A stretch of DNA of 64,000 nucleotides, from the NCBI GenBank assembly GCA_947497895.1, contig CANMIL010000001.1:434001-498000 (forward strand), given 5' to 3'. Below are positions 42,434 through 50,984 of this stretch, one piece after another. Within the stretch, counting starts at the first letter, position 1, and every line of letters begins with the position of its first letter. The notes beneath the pieces are model-generated. The model was not told the origin of the DNA. It saw only the letters and a list, made by a program, of their open reading frames with translations, and searched no databases. The stretch is from an uncultured Tenacibaculum sp. GTDB lineage: Bacteria; Bacteroidota; Bacteroidia; Flavobacteriales; Flavobacteriaceae. The position numbers and the translations under genes are program-made.

Positions 42434-43579
42434 ATGACAAAAATACTATTTTTTTACCCTGATAATCCTTTAATTATCAACCAAGGTAATAATTCAAGAG
42501 CGAATAAATTGCTAAATTACTTTAAAAGTAGGAATTGCATTGTAGATTTTGTTGGAGAGCATAAAAGAGATTTTTTACCGGAAGAACTAGAAGATATTAA
42601 AAACTCGGGCTTAGTAAACGATGTTTATATGGTTCCAAAGAGAAAAAACAGTGGATTAAAGTACTTATTTGGTACTTCTATCCCTAACAAGATCAAAGGT
42701 TTTCCTCGACAATTTCAAAGAATATCATATAATCAGAAAAAATACTTTGAAAATATTCTTAATGAAAATTCTTACGATTATATCATTATTTCTTACGTTC
42801 TATTTTTTCCTTTTATTGAGAATAAGAGTCTTACCAAAAACTCTAAAGTAATAGTAGATACTCACGATTTCTTTACAGGCCAGTTTAGTCAGATAAAAAG
42901 AACCGATTTAGGTAAACTATTTAAAACAGAAATAAATCAACTTAAAAAATTTGATTCTATTTGGGCCATATCTGCCGAAGAACAATTTATTTTTTCTCAA
43001 TTTTTACCTGAGAAAGAAATTCTTACGATACCACATGGGGTTGAAAGTAATTTTACTCAAAAATCAGAAACTAAAGAAATAGATTTATTTTATGTTGCGA
43101 GCAACAATCCTCATAATTTGAATTCTGCAAAATGGTTTTTTGAAAAAGTTTATCCGCTACTTCCTAAACATATACAAATTACAATAGTAGGAAGGGTAAA
43201 TCAAGTAATTGATGACTATCCAAATGTTAGAAAAATAGAATTCGCTGAGAGTTTAGATGAATTATATCAATCATCAAAAGTAACCATTTGTCCAATGCTT
43301 AGTGGTACTGGCTTAAAAATAAAAGTGGTTGAATCTCTATCCTATGGTATTCCTGTAGTATGTAATGAAAGAGGTGTGGATGGGCTCTTATCTAAAATTA
43401 ACAACGGTTGCTTAGTTAGTAATAACCCTAATGAGTTTGCTGATTTCATAGAAAAATTATTAAACGATGAGGAATATTACAACAAAATTTCGAGAGAAGG
43501 TAAAGAGTTTTTCACTCAAAGTTTAGATGAAAATATTGTATTTAAAAAGCTTGATTATTTTTTCAAGTTTGAAAAGTAA
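42434..43579 (+). CDS. family 4-type (GT-B) glycosyltransferase
   Basis: 381 residues. GT-B fold: N-terminal half (LFFYPDNPLIINQGNNSRANK; VDTHDFFTGQFSQIKRTDL) and C-terminal nucleotide-sugar half with VASNNPHNLNSAKWF, ITIVGRVN and CPMLSGTGLKIKVVESLSYG, the last being the E-x7-E-type donor-binding loop. Related to glycosyltransferases of the wbpY/rfaG superfamily (Glyco_trans_1_4). Substrates unknown. Only rightward glycosyltransferase of the island. Confidence 0.87.
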   Translation: MTKILFFYPDNPLIINQGNNSRANKLLNYFKSRNCIVDFVGEHKRDFLPEELEDIKNSGLVNDVYMVPKRKNSGLKYLFGTSIPNKIKGFPRQFQRISYNQKKYFENILNENSYDYIIISYVLFFPFIENKSLTKNSKVIVDTHDFFTGQFSQIKRTDLGKLFKTEINQLKKFDSIWAISAEEQFIFSQFLPEKEILTIPHGVESNFTQKSETKEIDLFYVASNNPHNLNSAKWFFEKVYPLLPKHIQITIVGRVNQVIDDYPNVRKIEFAESLDELYQSSKVTICPMLSGTGLKIKVVESLSYGIPVVCNERGVDGLLSKINNGCLVSNNPNEFADFIEKLLNDEEYYNKISREGKEFFTQSLDENIVFKKLDYFFKFEK

Positions 43580-43606
43580 AATATTCATTAAAAATGAATA
43601 AATAAG

Positions 43607-43632
43607 GCTCTAATTTCTAATTTAGAGCTTTA
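43607..43632. terminator. terminator between convergent glycosyltransferase genes
   Basis: GCTCTAA (43607-43613) pairs with TTAGAGC (43622-43628), T run following; it overlaps the end of the leftward gene. Confidence 0.7.
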
Positions 43633-44694
43633 TTTTTTTTCATTTAAAACTTCATCATAAACACTAATATATTCTTGACTTGCTCTATCCCAGTTGAATT
43701 GTTCAGCCCATGTTTTAATTCCTTCTGACATTCGATCATCGACATATTTCTTTAAGCCCAAATCTAGAACTTGCCTCATATGATCACCTTCAAAGTTTTC
43801 AAAATAAAATGCGTTACTACCTCCTATTTCAGGTAAACTTGTATGAGTTGACAGAAAGACAGGTTTACCAAGTAACATTGCCTCTATCACTGGAAGACCA
43901 AAACCTTCTGCTATTGACGGAAATAAAAATGCTTCGCAATTATTCAAATACCAAAATTTTTCCTCTTCCGATACTGGTCCTAGTAATACCAATTTGTCAG
44001 ATACTCCTAGTTCTTTAGCTTTGCTCCAAATTTTCAATATATAATCGTCATCGGGGTGAATACCTGCAATAAATAATTTACTCGAATTTACATTTTGTAA
44101 CAAATTCAACAAAACATGAAAATTTTTCTTAGGTAAAACTGTTCCAATACTAAAATAAAACTTCCCTTCTGGCCTTATTTTAGGAGAATCAAAACCGGTA
44201 TGTTTAACTAAACTAACACCGTTATATATGACCTTAACTCTTTTCCCTGAAATATTCAAATTCTTTCGAACATCTTCCAAAACGAAATTAGAAATTGTGG
44301 TAATATAATCCGCTCTATCAATAAGTTTCTGAACCTTCTTTAATAATTTTTCCCGCTTTTTTTCGCTCTTATTTTCATACAGGAAGTTCAAGTCATGAAT
44401 AGTTAAAACGAACTTTATTGGTTTTGAAGGTATATATTTTGCGGTTTGATAAGTTGCATGCCATAGTGAAAATTTTTTCGAAGGCTTTACAAAAAGCTTA
44501 TGCCCAACTTTAGTATTTATTCTATCAGGATCATGATCTAACTTCACCTTTTTAGGTAAATAAAAAGTATAATCATAGCTATTATTTTTTAATAAAGATT
44601 CTGCCAAATTTTTACAGTAATTAAATAATCCTGTATTCGGATATTTCATCCTTTCAATATCAACTATAATATTTTTTTTCTTCAAACTATTCAT
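43630..44694 (-). CDS. family 4 glycosyltransferase
   Basis: 354 residues. GT4 pattern: FYFSIGTVLPKKNFHVLLNL starts the C-terminal half, then LVLLGPVSEEEKFWYLNNC and FPSIAEGFGLPVIEAMLLGKPV, the donor-binding E-x7-E loop. The N-terminal half begins IIVDIERMKYPNTGLFNYC, a form common to mannosyltransferase-like proteins of O-antigen loci. Cytoplasmic, adding a sugar to the lipid-linked glycan. Same style as the gene at 45764, probably an old duplication. Confidence 0.9.
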   Translation of the reverse strand: MNSLKKKNIIVDIERMKYPNTGLFNYCKNLAESLLKNNSYDYTFYLPKKVKLDHDPDRINTKVGHKLFVKPSKKFSLWHATYQTAKYIPSKPIKFVLTIHDLNFLYENKSEKKREKLLKKVQKLIDRADYITTISNFVLEDVRKNLNISGKRVKVIYNGVSLVKHTGFDSPKIRPEGKFYFSIGTVLPKKNFHVLLNLLQNVNSSKLFIAGIHPDDDYILKIWSKAKELGVSDKLVLLGPVSEEEKFWYLNNCEAFLFPSIAEGFGLPVIEAMLLGKPVFLSTHTSLPEIGGSNAFYFENFEGDHMRQVLDLGLKKYVDDRMSEGIKTWAEQFNWDRASQEYISVYDEVLNEKK

Positions 44695-45095
44695 GAAATT
44701 TATTTATAGTCAATCTTTCAAGTTTTCTTATTATTCTTTTCACACAAACAAACGAAGACTTACTGACCGTTCCTTTCTAAATATTTTCGACAAAATTAAA
44801 CTTTAAAACGGTTTATTGCTGTGTATTCTTAAATTTTTATTTTGAACTAGTAAATCACAACGAGCTCATTGGTAAAAACAAATCTACCGATTACCACCAG
44901 CTTTGAGTGAATAAAGATGTTTTTATAAATTAAGTTTTTTTATTTTTTAATACATCGTTTCTTCTTAATTTTGCTCAAAAAATATGCTGTTTCAAAAGAA
45001 TTTCTCCATTTAACTTCTTTATACATAATTGGATTAACAAGGTATTACTTGAATTCTCCCTTGAAACAATTAATAATTAATAATTTAAGTAAACT
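44695..45095 (+). other. long intergenic leader region before the lectin lipoprotein
   Basis: About 400 bp without a gene. It holds the promoter box at 44966-44973 and a ~115-nt untranslated leader ending AATTTAAGTAAACTATGAAA, which resembles the ATTTAATTAACTATGAAA leader end of the FG-GAP lipoprotein gene. Confidence 0.4.
44966..44973 (+). promoter_or_regulatory. -7 box TAATTTTG for the lectin lipoprotein gene
   Basis: Perfect TAnnTTTG about 125 bp before the ATG; no TTG at -33. Confidence 0.5.
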
Positions 45096-45698
45096 ATGAA
45101 ATTAAAAACAAACCTTAGTATTAAACTAACCACAATTCTCCTATCTACTTTTCTTGCAAGTTGTCAAGATCAGAATGATCTTCAACTTATTGAATCGAAA
45201 GATAAAAGTATAATTGAAAACTCTGAGCAATCTAACGAAAAGGAACCAGTTAAGATTATCGAAGAATCTGTAAAAGAAATCAAAAATTCTTCAAAAAAAT
45301 CTTCATCAAGACAGTATGCATCAGATAAACTAATTGGTAGATACAATCAAGTAATTTATAAAAATGGTTCTATAAAAAGTCAAAATAATCAATACAGATT
45401 AACCCTGCAAGGCGATGGAAATTTGGTTCTATACAAAGTATCAAATAATAGAGCTTTATGGGCAACAAACACTGTTAATTCAGGTGCAAATAAATTAATT
45501 ATGCAAAGTGATGGAAACCTTGTATTATATAGAAGTAATAACACCGTCGTTTGGGCTTCAGGTACTCAATTCAATGGTGCAAGTATTCCATACCAGAAAA
45601 AAGGTGATTACGTTATAATTCAAAACGATGGTAATCTAGTTATTTACAATCAATATGGATTCAAAAATGCAATTTGGTCTACTGGAACTAATCAATAA
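45096..45698 (+). CDS. bulb-type (D-mannose-binding) lectin lipoprotein
   Basis: 200 residues. Lipoprotein signal with Cys23 (FLASC), a Ser/Glu/Lys-rich spacer (about 25-75), then one B-lectin beta-prism (about 80-200) carrying all three QxDxNxVxY sugar sites: QGDGNLVLY, QSDGNLVLY and QNDGNLVIY. It should bind mannose-type glycans at the cell surface. The same domain occurs in lectin-like bacteriocins, but those lack a lipoprotein signal and carry two domains. Placed between glycosyltransferase genes of the island and transcribed alone. Confidence 0.88.
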   Translation: MKLKTNLSIKLTTILLSTFLASCQDQNDLQLIESKDKSIIENSEQSNEKEPVKIIEESVKEIKNSSKKSSSRQYASDKLIGRYNQVIYKNGSIKSQNNQYRLTLQGDGNLVLYKVSNNRALWATNTVNSGANKLIMQSDGNLVLYRSNNTVVWASGTQFNGASIPYQKKGDYVIIQNDGNLVIYNQYGFKNAIWSTGTNQ

Positions 45699-45710
45699 TA
45701 AGTAAATTAT

Positions 45711-45753
45711 AATCTTTATAAAGAGTTTGGCATATTTTCTCTTTATAAAGATT
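45711..45753. terminator. bidirectional terminator after the lectin gene
   Basis: AATCTTTATAAAGAG and CTCTTTATAAAGATT form a perfect 15-bp stem with a 13-base loop between convergent genes. Confidence 0.85.
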
Positions 45754-45763
45754 AGTTCTTAAA

Positions 45764-46882
45764 TTAATCCTCAAGCAAATTTCTATAAACATTATAGATT
45801 TCCTGTACAATCACTTCATCTCTAAACTTTCCAGCGTACCTATACCCTTCTTCAGCAATCTCATCTCTCAATTCACGTGATGATAACAACAGTTTTATTT
45901 CATTTTTCATTGCTGTAACATCTGTGGGATTAACATATCTAGAATGACTTCCTCCTGCTTCAGGAAAAACGCCTCCATCAGTTGTAATAACCGGAGTTTT
46001 CGAAAATAATGCTTCAATAATTGGAATACCAAAACCTTCAAAAACACTTGGATAAATAAAAATCTCAGCCAATTGATACAACGTAGATAACTCCTCCATA
46101 CTAAGACCTTCCAGAAAAATAACTTTACCTTGTAAATTATCCTCTGTAATATACTCCTCTATTTCTTTATAGTATTTTGTTTTTCTTCCTACAATAACTA
46201 ATGGAATATCCAAATTTCTTATCGCTTTAATTATTGTTAAAGCATTTTTTCTTTTTTCAATGGTTCCTACATTTAATAAAAACTTCTCAGGTAAGTCGAG
46301 CTTCTTTTTTAAACTATCCTTTTCCTCATTGGTTCTTTCAACCTTAAAAGCATTATGACATCCTTGATAAATCACTTTTATTTTAGATTCGGGGATTTTT
46401 AGATATGTTATAATATCTCGCTTTGTTTGCTCACTAATGGCTATTACGCAATCCGCATTTTCAGCGGCATATTTAAACTTAGAAAAATGAATCTTTCTAT
46501 CAAAATAAGAATACCATTCTGGGTATCTCATAAAAATTAAATCATGAATAGTAACTACTGATTTTATTCCGTTTTGTTTGAGTTTGCGAGGAATTTCCCC
46601 AGACAAACCATGAAAAACATCAATATTATCACTTTTAATTTGTGAAATCACCCCTTTTTGACGCCATAATGAAGACAACTTCTTCCAAAACCATGATTCA
46701 GGCAAAACCTCTTTCATTGATGGCTTTAGTTCTAACCTCCTTACTTTTTTAGGTTTAGGGTTGTATAAATAGTAAAAATTCGAAGGATAATACTCATCTA
46801 ATATTCGTACTAAATCGCGACTATAATTTCCTAGTCCAGTAGTATTATGAAAAATACGTTTAGCATCAAATCCTATTTTCAT
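45764..46882 (-). CDS. family 4 glycosyltransferase
   Basis: 372 residues. N-terminal KIGFDAKRIFHNTTGLGNYS is the start typical of alpha-mannosyltransferases; donor half: FLLNVGTIEKRKNALTIIKA, LVIVGRKTKYY, and FPSVFEGFGIPIIEALFSKTPV (E-x7-E). One base separates its start from the stop of the upstream GT2 gene, so the two are in one leftward operon. Sugar unknown; mannose likely by analogy. Confidence 0.9.
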   Translation of the reverse strand: MKIGFDAKRIFHNTTGLGNYSRDLVRILDEYYPSNFYYLYNPKPKKVRRLELKPSMKEVLPESWFWKKLSSLWRQKGVISQIKSDNIDVFHGLSGEIPRKLKQNGIKSVVTIHDLIFMRYPEWYSYFDRKIHFSKFKYAAENADCVIAISEQTKRDIITYLKIPESKIKVIYQGCHNAFKVERTNEEKDSLKKKLDLPEKFLLNVGTIEKRKNALTIIKAIRNLDIPLVIVGRKTKYYKEIEEYITEDNLQGKVIFLEGLSMEELSTLYQLAEIFIYPSVFEGFGIPIIEALFSKTPVITTDGGVFPEAGGSHSRYVNPTDVTAMKNEIKLLLSSRELRDEIAEEGYRYAGKFRDEVIVQEIYNVYRNLLED

Positions 46883-47623
46883 CTATTTATTGTTTAATTT
46901 TTTTAAAAGCTGAAACCTCTTCCATACACCATACGATATTAAATAAGAAAACTCAAATCCTCGAACACCGTCTAAACATCCTAATTTGATAATATAATGA
47001 ATCACAAACCTAGCTATTGGTTTAATCCATTCATGATACAAAGTTACTTTTTTATGTTTTAAATGGAGTTCTGTTGCTCGTAATCGAGCATAATGTTCTA
47101 TCTTTTTTTTAAACTGTTCAGAATCACTATAAGTATAATGATTTAAGTTTCCTCTCAGTTTACCTATTGTCCCTTTTATTTGAATTTGCTCGTGTACCAT
47201 TCCTTCATAAAAAGAACCTTCCTTTTTAAATAGTCGAATTATAGTATTCCGAAAGCCACCAAAATTAAGTTTCCTCCCTTTCATAAAAGTCTCCCTTTTT
47301 AAAAGAAAACCTGAATAAGAAGTATTATCATTCAAATTTAAAAGTATACTTTCCCTAAGTTCTTTTGTAATCTCTTCATCTGCATCTAATAAAAAAATCC
47401 ATTCATTTGATGCTTTATCAATAGCATAGTTTTTTTGAGACGAAAAATTATCAAACTTTCGTTGTATTAATGTTGCTTTCGACTTACTTACTATATCAAC
47501 CGTGTTATCAGAACTAAAAGAATCAATTACAATAATCTCATCAGCAAAAAAAGCAGAATCCAACGCTCTTTGAACGTTGGACTCTTCATTTAATGTTGGT
47601 ATTATTACTGTTAATTTTGTCAA
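46883..47623 (-). CDS. family 2 glycosyltransferase, KDO/heptosyl WaaE-like
   Basis: 246 residues. KLTVIIPTLNEESNVQRALDS, then VIDSFSSDNT and FLLDADEEI (DxD region), RLFKKEGSFYEGMVHE. This short soluble form is that of WaaE/LgtF-type beta-glucosyltransferases acting on the lipopolysaccharide core. Promoter-proximal gene of the two-gene operon with the GT4 gene; right edge of the glycan island. Confidence 0.87.
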   Translation of the reverse strand: MTKLTVIIPTLNEESNVQRALDSAFFADEIIVIDSFSSDNTVDIVSKSKATLIQRKFDNFSSQKNYAIDKASNEWIFLLDADEEITKELRESILLNLNDNTSYSGFLLKRETFMKGRKLNFGGFRNTIIRLFKKEGSFYEGMVHEQIQIKGTIGKLRGNLNHYTYSDSEQFKKKIEHYARLRATELHLKHKKVTLYHEWIKPIARFVIHYIIKLGCLDGVRGFEFSYLISYGVWKRFQLLKKLNNK

Positions 47624-47693
47624 CTATATTTTTTTGTCAAAGATTACTAAAAAACTTAGTTAATCAAAATAATTTTTAAATTCATACAAAGAA

Positions 47694-48509
47694 TTATACG
47701 GCCACATCATACTCACGAAGTGCATCGTTTAATGATGTTTTTTTGTTTGTACTTTCTTTACGTTTACCTATAATTAATGCACATGGAACATTGTATTCAC
47801 CTGCCGCGAATTTTTTAGTATAACTACCAGGAATTACGACAGATCTAGCAGGAACTCTACCTTTCATTTCAACAGGTTCATCTCCAGTAACGTCGATAAT
47901 TTTCGTCGAAGCTGTTAATACCACGTTTGCACCAAGTACAGCCTCCTTCTCTACTCTTACTCCCTCAACAACGATACATCTCGATCCGATAAACGCATTG
48001 TCTTCAATAATTACTGGTGCTGCTTGTAATGGCTCTAAAACTCCACCAATTCCAACACCTCCAGACAAGTGTACATTCTTTCCAATTTGAGCACAAGATC
48101 CTACTGTAGCCCAAGTATCAACCATAGTACCTTCATCAACATAAGCTCCAATGTTTACATAACTAGGCATTAATATAGTTCCAGATGATATATATGCTCC
48201 GTGTCTTGCTACAGCATTAGGCACTACTCTAATTCCTTTTTCCTTGTAATTTCTCTTTAAAGGAATTTTATCGTGATATTCGAAAATTCCAGCCTCTAAA
48301 GTTTCCATTTTCTGAATTGGGAAATATAAAACCACAGCTTTCTTCACCCATTCATTCACTTGCCACCCATCGTTGGTAGGCTCAGCAACTCTTAATTCTC
48401 CACTATCTAGTAAATCAACAACTTTTCTTATCGAATTAATTGTTTCTTCTTCCTTTAATAACTCACGGTTATCCCATGCTTTTTCTATAATAGATTGTAA
48501 TTCTGTCAT
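47694..48509 (-). CDS. dapD: 2,3,4,5-tetrahydropyridine-2,6-dicarboxylate N-succinyltransferase
   Basis: 271 residues from the ATG at 48509-48507 (MTELQSIIEKAWDNR); an ATG seven codons upstream is unlikely. Left-handed beta-helix of hexapeptide repeats (ARHGAYISSGTILMPSYVNI; AYVDEGTMVDTWATVGSCAQ). Succinylates tetrahydrodipicolinate in the succinylase branch of lysine and meso-diaminopimelate synthesis, supplying peptidoglycan; lysA further on encodes the last step to lysine. Monocistronic. Confidence 0.95.
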   Translation of the reverse strand: MTELQSIIEKAWDNRELLKEEETINSIRKVVDLLDSGELRVAEPTNDGWQVNEWVKKAVVLYFPIQKMETLEAGIFEYHDKIPLKRNYKEKGIRVVPNAVARHGAYISSGTILMPSYVNIGAYVDEGTMVDTWATVGSCAQIGKNVHLSGGVGIGGVLEPLQAAPVIIEDNAFIGSRCIVVEGVRVEKEAVLGANVVLTASTKIIDVTGDEPVEMKGRVPARSVVIPGSYTKKFAAGEYNVPCALIIGKRKESTNKKTSLNDALREYDVAV

Positions 48510-48629
48510 CTTAAAACTTATTTCTCGCAAATATAAATTGTGTTCTTGAATTGAACACGAAGATACATTTTTTAAACAGAAAACGAGCTCTTGTTAAAAT
48601 TCATTATTTTTGCCAAAAAGAACGTATAA

Positions 48630-49040
48630 ATGGGTAGAATCCTTGCCATTGATTATGGACAAAAACGAACTGGAATTGCAGTTACTGATGAGCTTCAAAT
48701 TATAGCCTCTGGACTTGCAACTGTTAATACTGATGAACTTATTTCTTTTTTGAAAGATTATATTCAAAAAGAAAATGTTGAGTTATTTGTGATTGGAGAA
48801 CCGAAACGATTAAACAATACAGCCAGCGAAAGTGAAATTCTAATTATTCCATTTTTAGAACAACTCTCCAAAGAAATTCCAACTATACCTGTTAAACGTG
48901 TTGATGAACGTTTTACTTCTAAAATGGCTTTTCAAACAATGATTGACAGCGGCTTGAAGAAAAAGCAACGTCAGAACAAGGCACTCATTGATGAAATAAG
49001 TGCTACAATCATCTTGCAATCTTATTTATACAGCAAATAG
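48630..49040 (+). CDS. ruvX: Holliday-junction resolvase-like / pre-16S rRNA nuclease YqgF
   Basis: 136 residues, RNase-H-like fold: ILAIDYGQKRTGIAVTD (first Asp), VIGEPKRLNN, VDERFTSKMA and the last acidic residue in ALIDEISATIIL. Thought to trim pre-16S rRNA 5' ends; the resolvase name is historical. Start of a rightward run with def, the DUF5606 gene and mazG, a gene order common in flavobacteria. Possible -7 box TATTTTTG at 48605-48612. Confidence 0.92.
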   Translation: MGRILAIDYGQKRTGIAVTDELQIIASGLATVNTDELISFLKDYIQKENVELFVIGEPKRLNNTASESEILIIPFLEQLSKEIPTIPVKRVDERFTSKMAFQTMIDSGLKKKQRQNKALIDEISATIILQSYLYSK

Positions 49041-49065
49041 TTTTTTTTCAGAAGACCATTCTTTG

Positions 49066-49073
49066 TACTTTTG
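49066..49073 (+). promoter_or_regulatory. -7 box TACTTTTG for def
   Basis: Perfect TAnnTTTG 21 bp before the def ATG; suggests def and the genes after it have their own promoter besides any read-through from ruvX. Confidence 0.5.
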
Positions 49074-49094
49074 CCCACATTAAAAATAAAATAA

Positions 49095-49679
49095 ATGATT
49101 TTACCCATAGTAGCATACGGTGATCCGGTATTACGTAAAGTTGGAAAAGTGATTGATGCTGATTATCCTAATTTAGAGAAATTAATTGAGGATATGAGAC
49201 AAACAATGTATAATGCTCAAGGGGTTGGATTAGCCGCTCCACAAATAGGAAAAGACATTCGTTTATTCTTAATTGATGCAACACCTTTTGCTGAAGATGA
49301 TGATGTTACTGAGGAAGAAAGAAAAGTATTAGAGAGCTTTAATAAGGTGTTTATCAATGCTAAAATTATCAAAGAAGAAGGTGATGAATGGGCTTTTAAC
49401 GAAGGATGCCTTAGTATTCCTGAAGTAAGAGAAGATGTTTTCAGACAAGAGTCTGTAACCATTGAATATCAGGATGAAAACTTTGATACGCATACTGAAA
49501 CCTTAACTGGTTTAGCTGCAAGAGTTTTTCAACACGAATATGATCATATTGAAGGAGTGTTGTTTACAGATAAATTATCGTCTTTAAAGAAAAGACTTTT
49601 AAAGAAAAAATTAGATAAAATTTCTAATGGGAAGATTGATCCAGGATATAGAATGCGATTCCCAAATAGAAAAAAATAA
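49095..49679 (+). CDS. def: peptide deformylase
   Basis: 194 residues with the three deformylase motifs: GVGLAAPQIG (I), EGCLSIPE (II, metal Cys) and QHEYDHIEG (III, HExxH with two metal histidines). Removes the formyl group from the N-terminal methionine of new proteins. No fmt gene is next to it. Confidence 0.96.
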   Translation: MILPIVAYGDPVLRKVGKVIDADYPNLEKLIEDMRQTMYNAQGVGLAAPQIGKDIRLFLIDATPFAEDDDVTEEERKVLESFNKVFINAKIIKEEGDEWAFNEGCLSIPEVREDVFRQESVTIEYQDENFDTHTETLTGLAARVFQHEYDHIEGVLFTDKLSSLKKRLLKKKLDKISNGKIDPGYRMRFPNRKK

Positions 49680-49704
49680 ACGACGTTAAATTTTAAAATA
49701 ATAT

Positions 49705-50130
49705 ATGGAATTTAGTAAAATTATTGCCGTAACTGGAAAACCAGGTTTATTCGAGATTTTATCTCAAACAAAAACTGGTGTTATTGTAAAGTCGATTGTA
49801 GATGGTAAACGTTTTCCAATTACTGCAACTCACAATGTAAGTTTATTAGAAAATATTGCTATTTATACTTATGAAGAAGAGGTACCTTTAGCGCAAGTAA
49901 TTAAAAACATTGCAGATAAGGAAGATGGGAAAGAGAGTATTTCTCACAAAGAAAGTAACAATACTTTATTAGCTTACTTTTCAGAGGTTTTACCAGGTTT
50001 TGACGAAGAAAGAGTATATGCTTCTAACGTTAAAAAAGTAATCCAATGGTATAACATCTTAGTAAGCGCTAATTTCGACTTTAGTACTCTTGCCGCTGAA
50101 GAAGCTGTAGGGTCTGAGGAAGAAGAATAA
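49705..50130 (+). CDS. DUF5606 protein
   Basis: 141 residues. Begins FSKIIAVTGKPGLFEILSQ with an SH3/KOW-like small beta fold and an acidic tail (GSEEEE). Matches the flavobacterial DUF5606 family, which nearly always sits between def and mazG; function unknown. Gaps of 25 and 36 bp on either side suggest cotranscription. Confidence 0.85.
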   Translation: MEFSKIIAVTGKPGLFEILSQTKTGVIVKSIVDGKRFPITATHNVSLLENIAIYTYEEEVPLAQVIKNIADKEDGKESISHKESNNTLLAYFSEVLPGFDEERVYASNVKKVIQWYNILVSANFDFSTLAAEEAVGSEEEE

Positions 50131-50166
50131 TTTAAATGTTTAGGATCATTATTAAAGAATACGCAC

Positions 50167-50946
50167 ATGAATTCTCGTAAGGAACAGTTGGCCGCTTTTA
50201 ATCGTTTGTTAGACATTATGGATGATCTTCGTGAGAAATGTCCATGGGATAGAAAACAAACATTACAAAGTTTAAGACACTTAACCATTGAGGAAACTTA
50301 CGAATTAGCTGATGCCATTTTAGATGATGATTTAGAAGAAATAAAAAAAGAATTAGGCGATGTGCTTTTGCACATCGTTTTTTATTCTAAAATAGGAAGT
50401 GAAAAAAACGCTTTCGATATTGCCGATGTGGCTAATTCAATTTGCGACAAACTTATTGAAAGACATCCTCACATTTATGGAGATGTTGAAGTTTCCAATG
50501 AAGAAGAAGTTAAGCAAAATTGGGAAAAAATTAAGCTAAAAGAAGGTAAAAAGTCAGTTCTCGAGGGAGTTCCTAAAAGTCTTCCCGCTTTGGTTAAATC
50601 CAGCAGAATTCAAGAAAAGGTCGCAGGTGTAGGTTTCGATTGGGAAGAACCACATCAAGTTTGGGATAAAGTTCAGGAAGAACTTTCCGAACTTAACGAG
50701 GAAATAAAAAATAACGATTCCGAGAAGATAGAAAAAGAATTTGGAGATGTTCTATTCTCAATGATCAACTATGCTCGTTTTATCAATGTTAACCCTGAAA
50801 ACGCTTTAGAAAAAACGAATAAAAAGTTTATTAATCGCTTTCAATATTTAGAAGAGGAAGCAAAAAAAATAGGAAAACCATTATCGGATATGTCTCTAGC
50901 AGAAATGGACATTATTTGGGAACAATCTAAAAAATTTTTTAAATAA
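50167..50946 (+). CDS. mazG: nucleoside triphosphate pyrophosphohydrolase MazG
   Basis: 259 residues with two MazG domains in tandem; each carries the metal-binding acidic helices (first: TIEETYELADAIL... ELGDVLLHIVFY; second: VQEELSELNEEI... EFGDVLFSMINY). Hydrolyses NTPs and dNTPs to monophosphates, cleaning damaged nucleotides or tuning alarmone levels. Last gene of the rightward run; converges with the LytS-type kinase gene with 38 bp between them and no obvious hairpin. Confidence 0.94.
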   Translation: MNSRKEQLAAFNRLLDIMDDLREKCPWDRKQTLQSLRHLTIEETYELADAILDDDLEEIKKELGDVLLHIVFYSKIGSEKNAFDIADVANSICDKLIERHPHIYGDVEVSNEEEVKQNWEKIKLKEGKKSVLEGVPKSLPALVKSSRIQEKVAGVGFDWEEPHQVWDKVQEELSELNEEIKNNDSEKIEKEFGDVLFSMINYARFINVNPENALEKTNKKFINRFQYLEEEAKKIGKPLSDMSLAEMDIIWEQSKKFFK

Positions 50947-50984
50947 ACCTCTTCATCAATTTAGTGCTTCTAAAATGCCGATTT

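Noticed and set aside
45096-45698. Lectin-like bacteriocin
   Set aside because: It has a lipoprotein signal and a single B-lectin domain, whereas known lectin-like bacteriocins have two and no such signal; a surface lectin is simpler.
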